Assembly: GCA_002633025.1 (NCBI GenBank) | Contig: NMRB01000506.1 | Coordinates: 123,625 to 187,624 of the forward strand | Length of the DNA: 64,000 nucleotides | DNA from: Notospermus geniculatus | Lineage: Eukaryota; Nemertea; Pilidiophora; Heteronemertea; Lineidae | Reading direction: 5' to 3' | Shown: positions 47,814 to 60,265 of the stretch, one piece after another | Layout: every line of letters starts with the position of its first letter | Numbering within the stretch: the first letter of the stretch is position 1 | Program-made: the position numbers and the translations under genes | Notes under the pieces: generated by a model | Databases searched by the model: none | What the model was told of the DNA's origin: nothing | The model's input: the letters and a program-made list of their open reading frames with translations, nothing else

Positions 47814-48452
47814 CTAAATGTACCTTGGGTGGGAACTTAGATAAGTTTCTTGTTGAGTAAGTACTTTTCCTGCACAACTTCTACCAAGTTTTCTTCACAA
47901 TATGTGTGTGCTCATAAACTGTCGTGACTTAACTTTGTTGAAAATTAAGAGAACGGAGGCAAATTTCATTGTTTCATTCAACGAGATGTTTTGTTGAGAT
48001 ATTGATGAATATCCAGATTTGTCTTTCGTTAAGAAACGTTCACATTTGAAGTGGCACAAATTTGATATCACACGTGTTCAGTCTGATGACACTGAGTTCA
48101 GTGTCAGTCGATCGTCGCAGTGTCATATTGAAATTGTTTAAGTTAGAGTTACGAGTAGTTAGACAGACTTCAGTTAATTCCTCTACTGTTGTGTTTTTTG
48201 TCATATTTGACTAATCCTGCTAACATTAATATTTCTACATCACGACTAACATAACTAACATTCCTTGTCCATCAAAAACGTCCACATCAGAAAGATGTCC
48301 ACATTATGATAATATCATAATGTGGACATCAACTATAAGTTCGAAATTTTGATATCAGATATCAAAATTTTGCACTTATAGTTAGTACTGTAGTTATAGT
48401 TTCCACTCTAACACTAACCCTTTTGACACTGTCCTTGAACTTTGACCTCCAG
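47814..48452. other. Downstream of exon 23, AT-rich, no firm feature
   Basis: A short hairpin (gtccacattatgataatatc / cataatgtggac) near 48296-48328 and aaattttgatatcagatatcaaaattt near 48342. Confidence 0.4.
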
Positions 48453-48505
48453 AGGGATTTCCAACTACAGATTGTGTTCTGGCCTCTTGTGCTAATACAC
48501 TGTAG
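48453..48505 (+). other. Candidate terminal exon A of the MEGF6-like gene
   Basis: After an AG preceded by tttgacctcc, the required phase stays open for 16 whole codons to TAG (GFPTTDCVLASCANTL). Polypyrimidine tract is only moderate. One of four competing 3' ends; not established. Confidence 0.15.
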
Positions 48506-48672
48506 GAGCAGTCAGCCGCACGTATTGCCAAAAGATGGCAGCAAAGTTCTAGCGGACCAATGTGAAAGAAACTTCTCTTGATTGGTGCTCAATCAAGAAT
48601 GAATGGGTCCGCTATATGCATTGAATTGGGCCGTAGTGACACCTATTGGTCAACTGACGGACAGCTCCTATT
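48505..48672. mobile_element. ~168-bp MITE with 'AGGAGCWGTC' ends, copy 3
   Basis: aggagcagtcagccgcacgt ... gacggacagctcct; reverse orientation to 30275-30428. Confidence 0.75.
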
Positions 48673-48818
48673 GAAAGATTGTATCTTCCAATGAGCACTG
48701 TCTGCGAATGCTACCCGTCGCTGTGTAAACTGAGCTACCCAGGAAATCCCTCTGGTCTCTGCACCAATCAGCATCCATAGATTAGTCACATGACCATCTT
48801 GTCTTCCGCTTCCTTTAG

Positions 48819-48832
48819 ACACAAGTAAGTAA
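48819..48832 (+). other. Candidate terminal exon or 6-nt microexon B of the MEGF6-like gene
   Basis: A strong pyrimidine tract (gtcttccgcttcctttag) precedes acacaagtaagtaa. In the required phase this reads D-T-S-K-stop. The internal gtaagt could instead make a 6-nt microexon. Confidence 0.2.
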
Positions 48833-49052
48833 TCGAAGAGTAGAGGATGGTGAAAGGATTGTAGGGTGTTGTGTAAAATGGATCACCCTGTGTTGATATT
48901 CAGGACAAACTGCTCTGAATTCATAAAAGATTTAAGCTGAAGCAGCATTTAAAAGTTATTGGTTACACAGTGGCTGGGCCAGTGCTTCAATTATTATTGT
49001 GCCAAAACTCATGCCAGTCCTGCCGCTATATGATCAGCGTTTAAATGCAGTC

Positions 49053-49345
49053 TTAAGGTGCCGACAGGTCGACACTGCGTCCTGAAGCAACTCACGGCAA
49101 CTAGCTTTCCGGCGATGGAAGCAACTCGGAGTGACTGATCAGTTGCCGATTTTGTCGACCTGAACGCGCTTGCGTCTCCGAGCAACTGCCGGATGCATCA
49201 TGAGCGTGCTGTTCGAGCTATAACTGCCAGTTGCTCCGAGTTCCTCTCAATCGCTGAAATGTCGACCTGCGCGTGGTGGTTTCTTGATCTGCGACGGATC
49301 CGTCAAGTTGCTTCAAGATGCAATGTTGACCTGTGGGCACCTTTA
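49053..49345. mobile_element. MITE with 'TTAAGGTGCCGACAGGTCGACA' ends
   Basis: aaggtgccgacaggtcgaca / gttgacctgtgggcaccttt, plus gaagcaactc/gttgcttcaag inner arms. Confidence 0.75.
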
Positions 49346-50454
49346 GCTAGACACTGTATATGAATTCGGCAAGTGTGTCTTCAGTTCTGATATCCTCTGT
49401 TCTGAATAGTAATTTGTCAGTTGGTGGTGTTGTTTGGTGAAGTAAGACGTCAACTCATGTTGTTGTCCATCATCTTGGTGGTTCAAGATGGTTGTTGTCA
49501 CGCGCCTCCACTGCTCGACCCCGTCTTGCCATCATCAGTGGCGGATGAGGTGTCAGTGATATGTTCCCGACTACAAAGGCCATTGGCCCTATTACTGTAG
49601 CCAGTGATGTTGTCAAAGGTTGTTCACTGTTAGCCCAGGACGCTTTAGCAAAATGATGCAGATCTGTGGAAGTATCCGTTTTGTGTAGTATGAAGGAGTG
49701 TTGTATGGTGTTATGTGAAACAGAAGCAGGGTTCTGTTTGTATGTATAGTACTGGCAAGAAAGGCCAATAATTCCATGGGTAGCCAATCACCAGGCTCCA
49801 TGAACCCTACCATAGTAGTGAAGAAGGCTGTGCACCAATCTGGCTTACCGGTACTTAAAGCATCCCTAAGCCATTTGAGTATATTCCACACCCCTGTCCC
49901 CCATCAGTGCTGAGTCAACTACTGGTTCAAAGGTAGGTGCGCGTCGTTTAGTTTGGTGTAGTTAACTTGTTCATAATCTGCTTAAGTTCTTCGCATGGTG
50001 CGCTTCTAACAACTTCAGTCAGATACGTGTAGTAGGCAAGAGAACTAGCATAAGATCGTGATGTCCTTGTCGCTGGTTGTCCTTGACCTTTTCTCAAGGT
50101 CACAGCAAGGTCAAAGTGTTGTGCATGGTAAGTGTCCTTGATGCTTTACAGGATGGACCAAATACTGTCCAAGCCCACTCACAATCAACTGATAAAACAG
50201 AGGATGAAGCTTTTGTAGAATAACCAACAGTTGAACCTTCACCCGTAAAGGTTACAGGTGTTGTGCCATTCTGACCACCGATTCATTTTGGGCCATCCTG
50301 TAATTCACTCTATCTTGATTTAACACACTAACTTCTTGATTGCTTCTATCCATTTTCTTTCAGTTTTATTCTGTTTGATTAAAACTGTTTTGTTTTCTCA
50401 CTGTTGTAACGTTTTATGGCACTTTTTGTCTTTTTAAGTTCTTGAATTTCTCAG
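49346..50454. other. Intergenic or intron, no firm feature
   Basis: Open frames at 49470-49891 overlap and carry no recognisable domain. Confidence 0.35.
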
Positions 50455-50501
50455 ACGAAAGAGACGAGCTCTGAATTAATGGGTACCTCACGTTCAACTC
50501 A
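50455..50501 (+). other. Candidate terminal exon C of the MEGF6-like gene (ends RDEL)
   Basis: Acceptor cttgaatttctcag. In the required phase it reads D-E-R-D-E-L then TGA at 50472-50474; a gtaagt donor follows at 50502. Could be chance. Confidence 0.15.
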
Positions 50502-50664
50502 GTAAGTATATAAATTATTGAACAGATCTGCTCAGATCATCATAAAGCTTGGTCAGCACTCCTACACAAAAGCCAGATTCTAGACAGCTACATGTTAGCG
50601 TGTTCGATTACTTGCACCACGCTTGGGGAAGCTCGGATATCGTGCATTGTGGAGCATGTGCAGT

Positions 50665-50778
50665 GAGGCCGAGTAAACGAACGATGTTGTGCCTGATTAG
50701 AGTAAAGTGTCATGGCGTCTTAGAAAGGCCAAGTAAACGAACGGTCTTGCGCCTGGCTTGAGAAAAGTGTAATGGCGC
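50665..50778. repeat. Two ~60-bp tandem units
   Basis: gaggccgagtaaacgaacga...aagtgtcatggcg repeats as aaggccaagtaaacgaacgg...aagtgtaatggcg at a spacing of about 62 bp. Confidence 0.8.
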
Positions 50779-51276
50779 CAAAGCATTTCCTCTTTCTCCA
50801 TTGGCTGAATCAGCTTCAATGCCATCTTTTCCCAAAGTAACTGGCTCAGAAGGTCGCTCACTTGGGCCAGGCTCGAGTTGTGACGTCAGAGCTAACAAGA
50901 ACGCTGTGGCGCTTACTCGGGGAAGCGCAGCACTAGTAATTGAACATACTAATGTATGATCTACTGAGGTCTTGAAGGACAGCAAATAACAGAACATGAT
51001 TTGCCTGCTTGACGACGCTGGGGGTGGCCTTGTTGTCAACCATTCGCAACCATTGTTTACAAGTGTAAGCAAGTGGTTTGCCCGATTCGAATTCAATCCT
51101 CTGATTTGCTTCAAACCAAACAATTTGGTACCACAAGTGGATTTACGAGCAAGATACTTTAGACTTGAAATGATCTTCGTACCCTACCAGTACTTGATGA
51201 TCACTGGGGCCTAACTCTGATGTGCCCCAACATTGATGTCATAATTTCCTTTTCATCCATTCCTGTCTCTTTCTAG

Positions 51277-51335
51277 GGAATCCTCTTCACGTTGGGCCAC
51301 AGAGGGGCGACATCCCAGGCCACTTGGGAGGTTAA
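51277..51335 (+). other. Candidate terminal exon D of the MEGF6-like gene
   Basis: The strongest downstream acceptor I see (cctgtctctttctag). The required phase gives an 18-residue open tail containing R-G-D, then TAA. No convincing poly(A) signal is close behind; the nearest + strand aataaa is near 56494. Confidence 0.2.
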
Positions 51336-52044
51336 GAGGTCAAGGTCGTTGACCTGGGAGAAGAGGCCAGAATTACATGCTTGGAAAAGAGGACGGGATG
51401 AATAGAGAACACAAAAGATCATGACACCATGGTGAAGTGCCAAGACTTTGATAAATAGTGCAGATATTTCATCAGGGAGAAAAACAACGAAGCGTGGGAA
51501 CACTCCGGCACTGGCTACATTTATGATGGAAAGAAGACCAAATGATCAGGCCAAGTTCACCAACACAAAGAAGCAGAGATGTAGATGATATTTTCGAAAC
51601 ACCGACACTGATGGGTGGTCAGAAATGTTTGTTCATGAATGCACCTAGTGGGGTTGGACCACCATTTCTGCTAAATTACCCTCCTCGGAGACATTTTCTG
51701 TTTTACTCAGGAGGGGGAATATCCCTAATGTTGCACACATGTTTACATCTCAGTTTGTATGATATCACTCAGTAACTCGTAGCAATGTACACACTTTGGA
51801 ATGAAGGTGTCGGCAATACAATAGGCGTTTTTGTCCCAAACAGGGAAATTTTGCCCGTTTCCATGGAATTTTGGTCCTCTTCTCCTTTTGACGATGCGCA
51901 CAATCTGCTGAACGAAACCTCCCCCCTGACCAGTGGGAACGACACACTATCTTCCTCACCGCACGTACACAAACTAGTTACCGTATATGTATTATAGTGA
52001 TAGGAGATGAGACCAGTTGGTAACACTGCAGTAACATTCTTTTA
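51336..52044. other. No firm gene; possible 3' UTR
   Basis: Several short frames (up to 85 codons) without domains or consistent splicing. Confidence 0.3.
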
Positions 52045-52374
52045 GCGTGTTCGGAAAGCTTCCCCGAGGAAGTTTCTGGCACTTCTCTCGGGGGGTTGTG
52101 AGCATGCCCAGTGAAGGCAAATTTCCGAACGATATTTGCGCTTCCTCGGGGAAAGGTACTACTGTGCCGTTGCAATCGTGAAATATTCACATATAGCCAA
52201 TCAGCATGCCGGCCTGGGAAGAAAATGAAATGCATGCCAGGAGTTTCCCCAAGTGAGTGACTCGGCGATTCGCTTACTTCGGCCAGGCTCAAGGAAGCCT
52301 TTGCTACTTGCCAAATACCTTTCCGAACGCTCTCGCACCTCCCCGAGCTTCCTCGGGGAAGCTTTCCGAACGCG
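52045..52374. mobile_element. 330-bp MITE with 'TTCGGAAAGCTTCCCCGAGGAA' ends
   Basis: gcgtgttcggaaagcttccc / gggaagctttccgaacgcg inverted ends; repeated internal cctcggggaa sites. Confidence 0.85.
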
Positions 52375-54206
52375 ACCTTTATTTTATTGTGTACCCTGTC
52401 ACTGTGTATTGGGAACAGGACTTCGAAGTTCTCAAGTTTCGAACACTGATTGGTCGTTTTTTCACATCGAGTGCTTTGGATTGGGGTTCAAAAGAATGAT
52501 GCAGAAATTGGACTGGGAATGGAGGGAGTGCGAACACTGATAGTAACGGCCATCACAACTGACCTGGTGTCATAAGTTGCTTCTATAGACATGACACTTC
52601 ATAGCAACGGCAAAGGGAAGGTTACCCTCAGTCCAAGATGTGATTTCTTGGAAAGTGGTTGGATTACGCCGCTGTACACGGAGTTGTTGATTGAACTGTA
52701 CAGTATTGTCGCTTCCGTTAATAGTGGCCAATCAACTTCAAGCAGTGCCCCCTGGTGTGTTTTTGTGGAGGTGTTCATGATTACGGCTCTATTGCCTGAC
52801 GTCATGTTTTAAACTCGTGTTAGATTGCATTTATTCTTTATATTGTTTTAACTCTTACTTTTTAAAGTATTACTGAGACGTACAGCTGGTTCTGCATTGG
52901 AGCGAGAACAAAAGGTGTGTCTATTTCAACTCAACAATGACAAATATTAGTATACATTAAGCACAGTACTTGTACAGTATACTTGGCTTATTACTTAGTA
53001 AGCAGTCCATCATGAGAGGATGATGCCGTGCAGGGCCATCTGTAGGTCTTACCATGACTAGAATTTGTGAATTTAAATATCGCTTCCTGTAAAGACTATA
53101 ATTATCCCTTGTCTACTGAAAATAGGAAATCACATAGAGTATGGCACAGCTATGGCACAAACACTATACTCTATGGCACAAACTGGGTCTGGTCGTTGCC
53201 ACCTATGCATCAATCTACAGCCCTCTGATGTCAAGAAGATTGACGTTGGATCACCCCGGCTGACGTGCAGGTGACAAAGATGGGAACCAGTCGGACTAGA
53301 TGGCAGTGGGTTGCACCTTGGAGATATTGGCAGATTTTATGGCTTGGATTTATGGCTTGGATTTACTCTGACTGCAACACACGGTGTGTATTAATATAAG
53401 TACACACCGGTACAGTGGAAATGGGGAGCTAAAGTTTTTGTGGGGCTACGGGCAAATAGCTGGTTGGAGTGAGATGTTGGGATCTTTCGTGGTGGCTCAA
53501 TGTTCAACTTGTGTCCAGATCACCATAGCTACGCCAAGTTCACAACTTACTGCCCTCCAGTAAAGGCAATTAGGGGCCTACATGTATCTACTTGTAGTCG
53601 GAGGGAACGTGGCCATTTGAAGTAACGGCTCTTGTGTACTACCAAATACACTGTAGTGTACAGTATAGCTATTCCTTCAAACAGCCTCTCCCCTCTGATT
53701 CATAGTGGAAACGGGCTTTTATTATTGGAGGGTGGTAGTAGGCGTCTAAGATATGCAAATGAGTATGAACTGAGCAGTCCCGTTTCAGGGGACAAGGGGT
53801 TAACATATCAACATGACAAAGAGGTAGCTTGTACTAATTAGAAAACTGTAATTATGCATAAATTATAATAGATAATTAACTATTAAGCTAACTCCATCAT
53901 TACACAACATTAACCAAGTCTCGACTCCAGGTGATGTAAGATAGATGGGCTAATTTCACATGAGTTAACCTTTTTACCCTTGACAATTTCTTGCAGTACA
54001 GTATTTTATATTGTAGCAATAATGGAGGTGCCAACTTCCCAAGAATTTCTAGAATTTACGTTTTAGAGATTATTCAACCAATTGTCAGCCATTCACTGCA
54101 CACGACAGAATCAATACCTATGTTGTTGTTTAATCCATGTTGATAAATAGTGCAGAACATGATAATTATGGCAAGCAGTAGATATTGCGAGGAGGGTTAA
54201 AGTACT
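52375..54206. other. Intergenic, no firm feature
   Basis: AT-rich in the second half; no domain-bearing frame. Confidence 0.35.
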
Positions 54207-54398
54207 GATCCACGTGAGAGTTTTCACACATTATTTGGCTCTCTATGGGCAACTCAACCATTGAAACTATAGTCGTTTGTGTCATTGGTCTCAGCGTAGA
54301 TGTTGGCCATCTTGACTATCAAGGCCTACGGTCACTTCCCCTTTGAACTGCTCATGTAGGAGTGATAGGAACGCCTGTCAGGGCAAGATGGGCCGAAA

Positions 54399-54572
54399 GG
54401 GGCCTCTCTGCGTGATAGTTTTCTCGCAGAAGTTGGCTCACAATGGGCAATTCACCATTATTTGTTTCCTCACGGCTTGCGCTGAGACCAATGACATAAA
54501 CAATTGCTCGCAGTTGAGTTGCCCATAGAGAGCCAACTTGCGCAAGAAAACTCTCACGTGGAGAGGCGCCTT
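54399..54572. mobile_element. MITE, 'CACGTGAGAGTTTTCT' family, full copy
   Basis: gtgatagttttctcgcagaa / ttgcgcaagaaaactctcacg and gttggctcacaatgggcaa / ttgcccatagagagccaac arms. A partial copy sits just upstream (54207-54300). Confidence 0.75.
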
Positions 54573-54818
54573 ATAAGCCATAAGGAAACTAACAGTGGTG
54601 AATTTCCCATTGAGAGCCAACTTGCACGTGTAAACTCACATGAAGCAGTGACTTTTGATAGCAATAACAAAGACACAGTTGTCTTCCAACAATCCCTATG
54701 AACATGCCATGTATTCTAAGCACATGTCTTATAAGTTTAACTTATAAACTTTTACTTCCTTTTTTGCAACTTTTGCTCTTCAAGAAGGGAGAATGTTTCT
54801 CTTGAAATGCCTATTCAG

Positions 54819-55104
54819 GGGGCGTATTCGAATCCTCGTTCTTGACAACACTCGTACTGACCGAGTTCATGTAGTTGTTGACTCAACTCGAGAACGGTAG
54901 TCTCGAACGCCGAGAACGCAACCTGTTTCGGGTCAAGAACGTTGTTCTCCTCACTCCCCACTCAGCCGAGGGTTGACAAGAACATGTTCTTGGCGCGAGT
55001 CGAGTTGCGTTCTTGGCGTTCAGGACTGCTGTTCTCGAGTTGAGTCAACAACTACATGTAGGTCAGCACGAGTGTGGTCGAGAACGAGGATTCGAATACG
55101 CCCA
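54819..55104. mobile_element. 286-bp element with long inverted arms
   Basis: gggcgtattcgaatcctcgt / acgaggattcgaatacgccc perfect at the ends; arms extend through gtagttgttgactcaactcg. Half copy at 18185-18343. Confidence 0.9.
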
Positions 55105-55881
55105 GGCAGTCTTTACAAAAGTAGGCCTACTTGGGTATTTGATTCAAAACTTGCGTACATGTAGATTTCATTGTAAACTAGGCCATCAAAGTGCTTGGTC
55201 TGTAATAGATTAGGCCTATACTATAGCACAACTAAATCATGATTATAAGTACATAGTCACTAGCATAGTATTTTGACTGTGCCACAAAATTGGCGTGAAA
55301 TTTGAATGTTCTCATGTATTCATAAAACAATATTATAAATATAAATATTATTGTACCAGTAACTTAATAGGTTAAACTACGAAGGTCATTTAATGAATTC
55401 TGTTGTAAATTAATTGTGATTCATAAAATGTGCATTTTGGTGTTAAGATGATGAATCGTGTAAGTAAGAATCTCATCTGCGAATGTCTCATTTACATATT
55501 GCTCATTTGCATATTCAGCGTATCTCATTAGCATACATAATGCAGACAGTCAGTGTGTTTCCAACTTGACTAGGACACTGTTCGTGTTGTACAGTAGGCC
55601 TATTGTTTCCACATGATTTTGTTGGATTAAGTTTGGGTGGGCTATTATGTAAATTCATTTCCCTTTGATAAACATTCATACCGGTACATTTTGGGGTAAA
55701 TAATGGTCCTGTTTTAAGAAACGATATTGACGTCAGTGAACGAATCTAAGTCGGTGCAAGTGCCAAGTGGCACTATGCATTATGTGGAAACACAGGTGTT
55801 TCAACCCCATCCTGGTTCTTAGCAATTGCTAGGTCTTAGGTCTGTATTAACGTCACCACACACTTGCGATGAAAAAAGCCT
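55105..55881. other. AT-rich intergenic, no gene seen
   Basis: Repeated tcatttacatattgctcatt / tttgcatattcagcgtatct phrases near 55487-55530. Confidence 0.4.
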
Positions 55882-56190
55882 GCAGCACATGTCACCACTT
55901 CCGTTTCTCATACAGGCAATTTTCGTGGTCACCACGAAAATGGCCAAGTGTGCTGTGGCCGGCAACGACCACTCACCACAGAAGTTCTGTGGTGACCACG
56001 AGTTGCCACAAGTTGCCGAAAATCAAACTGGTTTGATTTCTCACCACGAAAATTGCTCGTAGTTGCCAGTTGTGGTGATGCGTGGCCATCAGCAGCACAC
56101 GAGACCATTGCTGCAAACAGGCAACCGCCACAAAAATTGCCGACCATGAAAATTGCCTGTACGAGCAACGAAAGTGGTGACGTGTGCTGC
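55882..56190. mobile_element. 309-bp MITE rich in GTGGTGACCACG
   Basis: gcagcacatgtcaccacttc / gaaagtggtgacgtgtgctgc ends; caggcaattttcgtgg / gaaaattgcctgta arms. Outer ggttcttagca / tgctaagaacc at 55813 and 56207 may be an older host element. Confidence 0.8.
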
Positions 56191-56599
56191 TAGCTAAAGG
56201 GAGCGAGTGCTAAGAACCACAGGCTGTTGTGTAGGTGACTACTCTCAGGGCTATGGCAGTCCGAGCATACTTGTATCCTTTGGAGGCGATGCCCCTCCCA
56301 TTTTCTTCTGAATCTATGAACTAAAACTCTGCGGCAGGCATAATGTGCTCTTAGATTTTGGGATTTAAATGAAATTTCTGTAATAAGTTTGCTAGTGCTT
56401 TCAGTCGAGTTATCAAGATGTATTTATTTTCACCAAAGTATAAAGACACTAAGTAAGGCAATTCCGTGATTTTTATGTACGTCTCACTGCAAAGAAATAA
56501 AAGTGAAATGAACAGTAGAAATGTGTTCTCTTGTCGTTATTGTAGCTTCATTGGTGAAAAGGAGGATCCTGGGGTCGAGGTTTGTGTGGTTAGAACATT

Positions 56600-56790
56600 G
56601 TTCTTACCGAAGCCCATTGGTGATAACACCTGGGGACGAGGTTATCCTCTGTGTTGTCAGAACATTGTCATTACTAGCCCCATTAATGATAATACCTGGG
56701 GACGAGGTTATGTCCCACATGTATGTATTGTAACTTCATTGTCATTACGTTGGAGTATCCTGGGGACAAGGTTGATTGGCCTATCTACAT
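56600..56790. repeat. Short irregular repeat of CCTGGGGACGAGGTTAT
   Basis: Three to four copies of ataacacctggggacgaggt-like units at about 65-bp spacing. Confidence 0.65.
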
Positions 56791-57147
56791 GAAGGCAATT
56801 CGGAACAGGGTTTGAGAAAGAGTACAGGACAAATGAAAATCAGTTATATCCTTATTCTATTCAATATTATCTAAAACATACATAGTTCTTTTCTAAAGGG
56901 TGAATATACGACCCATGTACAGAATGGGTGATAAGTCCCAGAAACACTTCATAGCGACAGAGTACATCTCATCTCATTGGTGGCACAGAATAATAGTTTG
57001 GAGGCGAGGAACGGAAATTGTGGTAGCCTATAGCCTATCAAGAAAAAATTTCACACTTCAGGTCCACAAGTGCATTCACTGATTTACTACATGCAGTTAA
57101 AACATGATCACATGACAATATTGTGCGGAATGGGAGACATTCCTGCC

Positions 57148-57314
57148 GTTAGAGGCCACCACCACTTAGAGGTCCTACAAGTAGAACGTCATAAAATTTG
57201 ACGTCACAGAGAAGTGTGCGCCACACCGTCCATAATGGGGTGGAAGCCATGACGTCTCTGACGTCAAATTCTGTGATGTTCTAGGCCTAGGACCACTAAC
57301 AGATGGCCTCTAAC
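57148..57314. mobile_element. 167-bp MITE
   Basis: gttagaggccaccacc / agatggcctctaac ends with aaaatttgacgtcacaga / tctgacgtcaaattctg inner arms. Flanked by related gggagacattc / gggagacattt phrases. Confidence 0.7.
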
Positions 57315-57602
57315 TGCAGTAAAGTTTCCCACTGACAGACTTTTTAAGATGGGAGACATTTCGAAGATTTCAGAGAATTAATATTAAATATCAGCATGGT
57401 TTGATACCAAATTGTACAGTGTGCACAGGGAGAAAATAAAATAAATTGTCTATGGTTCATGCACCGAAAGAACCGCTGGGCTCTCTCCAAGAGAAAGTGA
57501 ACCTACAGGTGCTGCTCCCTGCAAGTTGGCTCTCGATGGGCAATTCACTGTCGCTGGTTTCCGTACGAGTTGCTCTGAGACCCCACCAATGACACAACTG
57601 GT

Positions 57603-57619
57603 NNNNNNNNNNNNNNNNN
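57603..57619. other. Assembly gap (17 N) next to a C14 tract
   Basis: Run of N followed by t-gg and a long C homopolymer; local misassembly likely. Confidence 0.97.
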
Positions 57620-58771
57620 TGGCCCCCCCCCCCCCCGAGCCAACTCGCACAAGAAAGAACCTGTAGATCCAGCCATGCAAGTAGGCCAACCCGATGCATG
57701 ATAAGCAGTCACAAATCATCGTGGACGGTAGTGGCAGTTTTGAGTAGGCCTACCCATGAAAACCAGGTCCAGATACGGGGGGCGTAGGCTATGCCCCCTC
57801 GCCCCTCCAATTTTTGGCAGAGCAATGATTTGTTTTAGCAAGAAAAATTTAATCACATGACAATAGGCCAAGTATCTAGGCCCCCTACGGTACATGTACA
57901 TGCCTTTTTATGATTCTTATCATCAGTTGACACACGAGACAAGACCATTGGAACCCTTTCTTTGGGCAGGCCTATATTTAGGCCTATGATGCGACAGGCG
58001 CGGATCCAGGGGGCCTTGCCTCCCCTTGGCCTACAAATCAGGAAAATCGACCACTGACAAAATTCTGGAATTCGGCACAAATTTCATTCTTGTTTCTCCT
58101 GACCTAGCACTTAGCACAGGGGCCCAGGCCCAGCAGGGCGGCACCCCCCACCCCTCCCAATCCCATGGTGGCCATTTCATTCATGATTTTCCCAAATCGC
58201 AAATCCTGGATCATGTGGATCCCTCCGCCCCTATCTCTGTGTACGAAACAAAACATAAAAGCCTACTCACCACATTCATCAGGCATCATTCAATTGGACA
58301 GTTTTCATTCACTTTACTTTTCATGATTTTTGACAAGTTTTGGATAAACTTTTGTTTTGGCATGTTTGGTCCTCGTCGCGTCGCCTGGCATGCCTGGATG
58401 CACGCATCCTGGGATGCACGTGGACATGTTTACATGGTTTAAAGATCCCACCACTTTTTTTTATTTTATGGTAAACCAGAACCAGACCAATTCTGTTCAC
58501 GCCGCGGCTTAGCCTTCCTCAACAAACTGAATGTTGAACTGCCGAGGACACATCTGTGCATTGTGTCCCCCAGCTCTGCCCTTATGCTTTGTATGGCTGC
58601 ATGCACAAATAAAGTTCAAAATGCCAAAATAAAACTCATTGTACAACAAAACTCTTCAACCTTTTGGCACTTATCATATTTCTCTTGGGCGGTATCAAAA
58701 ATAGATAGGCTATCTATTTTTGGCGGTATTCAATGAAATTGACTTCCAAGTCAATTTCGCAATTTTAGTTT
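57620..58771. other. Intergenic, no gene seen
   Basis: aataaa motifs on the + strand near 58605 and 58631; hairpin aaaaatagataggctatctattttt near 58699. Confidence 0.4.
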
Positions 58772-58974
58772 CTACTCATTATGTAAGGACACCTCTTGAT
58801 TAAGGACAGTAGGCCTATCTTTCGGTCCCAACAGTACCGATACATCTCTGGACCCGAACTCTGTCAAATTAATAAGCCAGCAACGGCACCCGAAAATAAA
58901 CATGGATACAAATAATAATACACGTTGGCCTATATCGGTGCTGGACGCTTCTGATGTGCAACTTATCTTCCCAG

Positions 58975-59215
58975 GCAACAAGCACATATGGGGCCCACAG
59001 GATTCTGCACCCAAGAACCATATGGGTCCCTTTTTTTGCCCAGACATGTGGGGCCCATCTGGTAGTATGGCTAGAATAATTTCCCAGATAGGCCCCATAT
59101 GTATTCGGGGGAAAAAATATGGGACCCATATATTTCTTGGGTGCATGCCCACATGGGACCCATATATTCAACTATATGGGGCCCATGTGTGGCCCATATG
59201 GGCTTGCTCATAGGG
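58975..59215. repeat. Irregular 'CATATGGGGCCCA' repeat
   Basis: Many catatggg(t/g)ccc and gggacccatat copies in both orientations, with an overall inverted arrangement. Confidence 0.65.
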
Positions 59216-59794
59216 TATAAATCCTCTCTGTCGTTCTAAGTCTTCCATTTAGCTGTAACTTAACAACTGACATCAGCAGACTGGCTATCACATTCCACAC
59301 ATATCCTCTGCAACTTCAGACATTGTACATGTAACTGCCATTTCAACACAAATGAACATACTTATATGGCCTACAGCCGACTTAACTGTCTCCACTTCAT
59401 TAAATGAAATACATAGAATAAATGAATAGACTTAACGCTGCAACTGACACAACTTGGATAGAAAATATACAAATCGTACAAAATTCAACGATATCAACTT
59501 AAGCGTACGGTACCCCCAGAATATCATCTGGAGAATATGCAGCAAATAGCAAGTCTTACTTGAAATCTACTGGGATACAGTGCAAATTCCAGCATGGCAT
59601 GCAGTGAGTGCAATACTGTGAATACAGGGACTATGATGCATTGTCACGTCTTACATGCTTCAGAAGTTGAACACAAATGACCTCAGAAAATTATTGTAAC
59701 ATTGAAATGCTCCAAGATGGCAGGCGAATCCTGACAAGAATTGTTGGTTGGCGGAATTGCAACCTGCGTTGACTGGTATACAGGATATTCCTCT

Positions 59795-59997
59795 AAAAGA
59801 GTGCAGCACCTGACGGGACAGCGTCCAAGACGTCCCACACGTCATTCATGATTGTTTTGAGGCGAGACGAAAAAAATCAGATTGTTTCACGACGTCATGA
59901 TCGCTGAAACAACCGATTTTTTTTCGAGTCACGTCATGCGTTCAGAAATGACGTGTTGGACGTCATGGCGCTGTCCCGTCAGGTGCTGCGCTCTTTT
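59795..59997. mobile_element. 203-bp MITE with 'AAAAGAGTGCAGCACCTGACGGGAC' ends (in duplication copy 1)
   Basis: aaaagagtgcagcacctgac / gtcaggtgctgcgctctttt; inner cgattttttttcgag / cgaaaaaaatcag arms. Confidence 0.88.
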
Positions 59998-60121
59998 GGA
60001 GTGATAGAGTCTATTGGCACCAGAAGATTCTGTGATATCCCAATACAAAAGTTTTTATGATGGCACCATGCAGCCCTCGCACTGAGTGCCAGTTTTCCCC
60101 ACAGCATGGCTGGTCCCAGTA

Positions 60122-60264
60122 CAGTGGAACCTCTCTACTAAGGACACCTTTTGGACTGACAAATGCTGTCCTTAATTGAGAGGTGTCCTGATAATATAGA
60201 GGTTGAAATGAATAGAAATGACCAGTTTGGGACTGAACATTGGTGTCCTGATTAGAGAGGTACC
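60122..60264. mobile_element. Truncated TA-flanked 'CAGTGGAACCTC' MITE
   Basis: Left end with TA (60120-60121); right end missing because the copy stops at the N. Confidence 0.85.
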
Positions 60265-60265
60265 N
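60265..60265. other. Single N at duplication junction
   Basis: One unresolved base exactly between the two copies; behaves like a scaffold join. Confidence 0.99.

Larger units (their letters stand above)
59399..60264. repeat. First copy of 0.86-kb tandem duplication
   Basis: Matches 60271-61128 with only scattered substitutions and two small indels (5 and 3 bp). Ends at the single N. See 60266-61128. Confidence 0.95.

Noticed and set aside
51769-52292. Overlapping 85-104-codon - strand frames near 52 kb as a possible gene
   Set aside because: They run into the 52045-52374 MITE, have no recognisable domain and no supporting splice structure.
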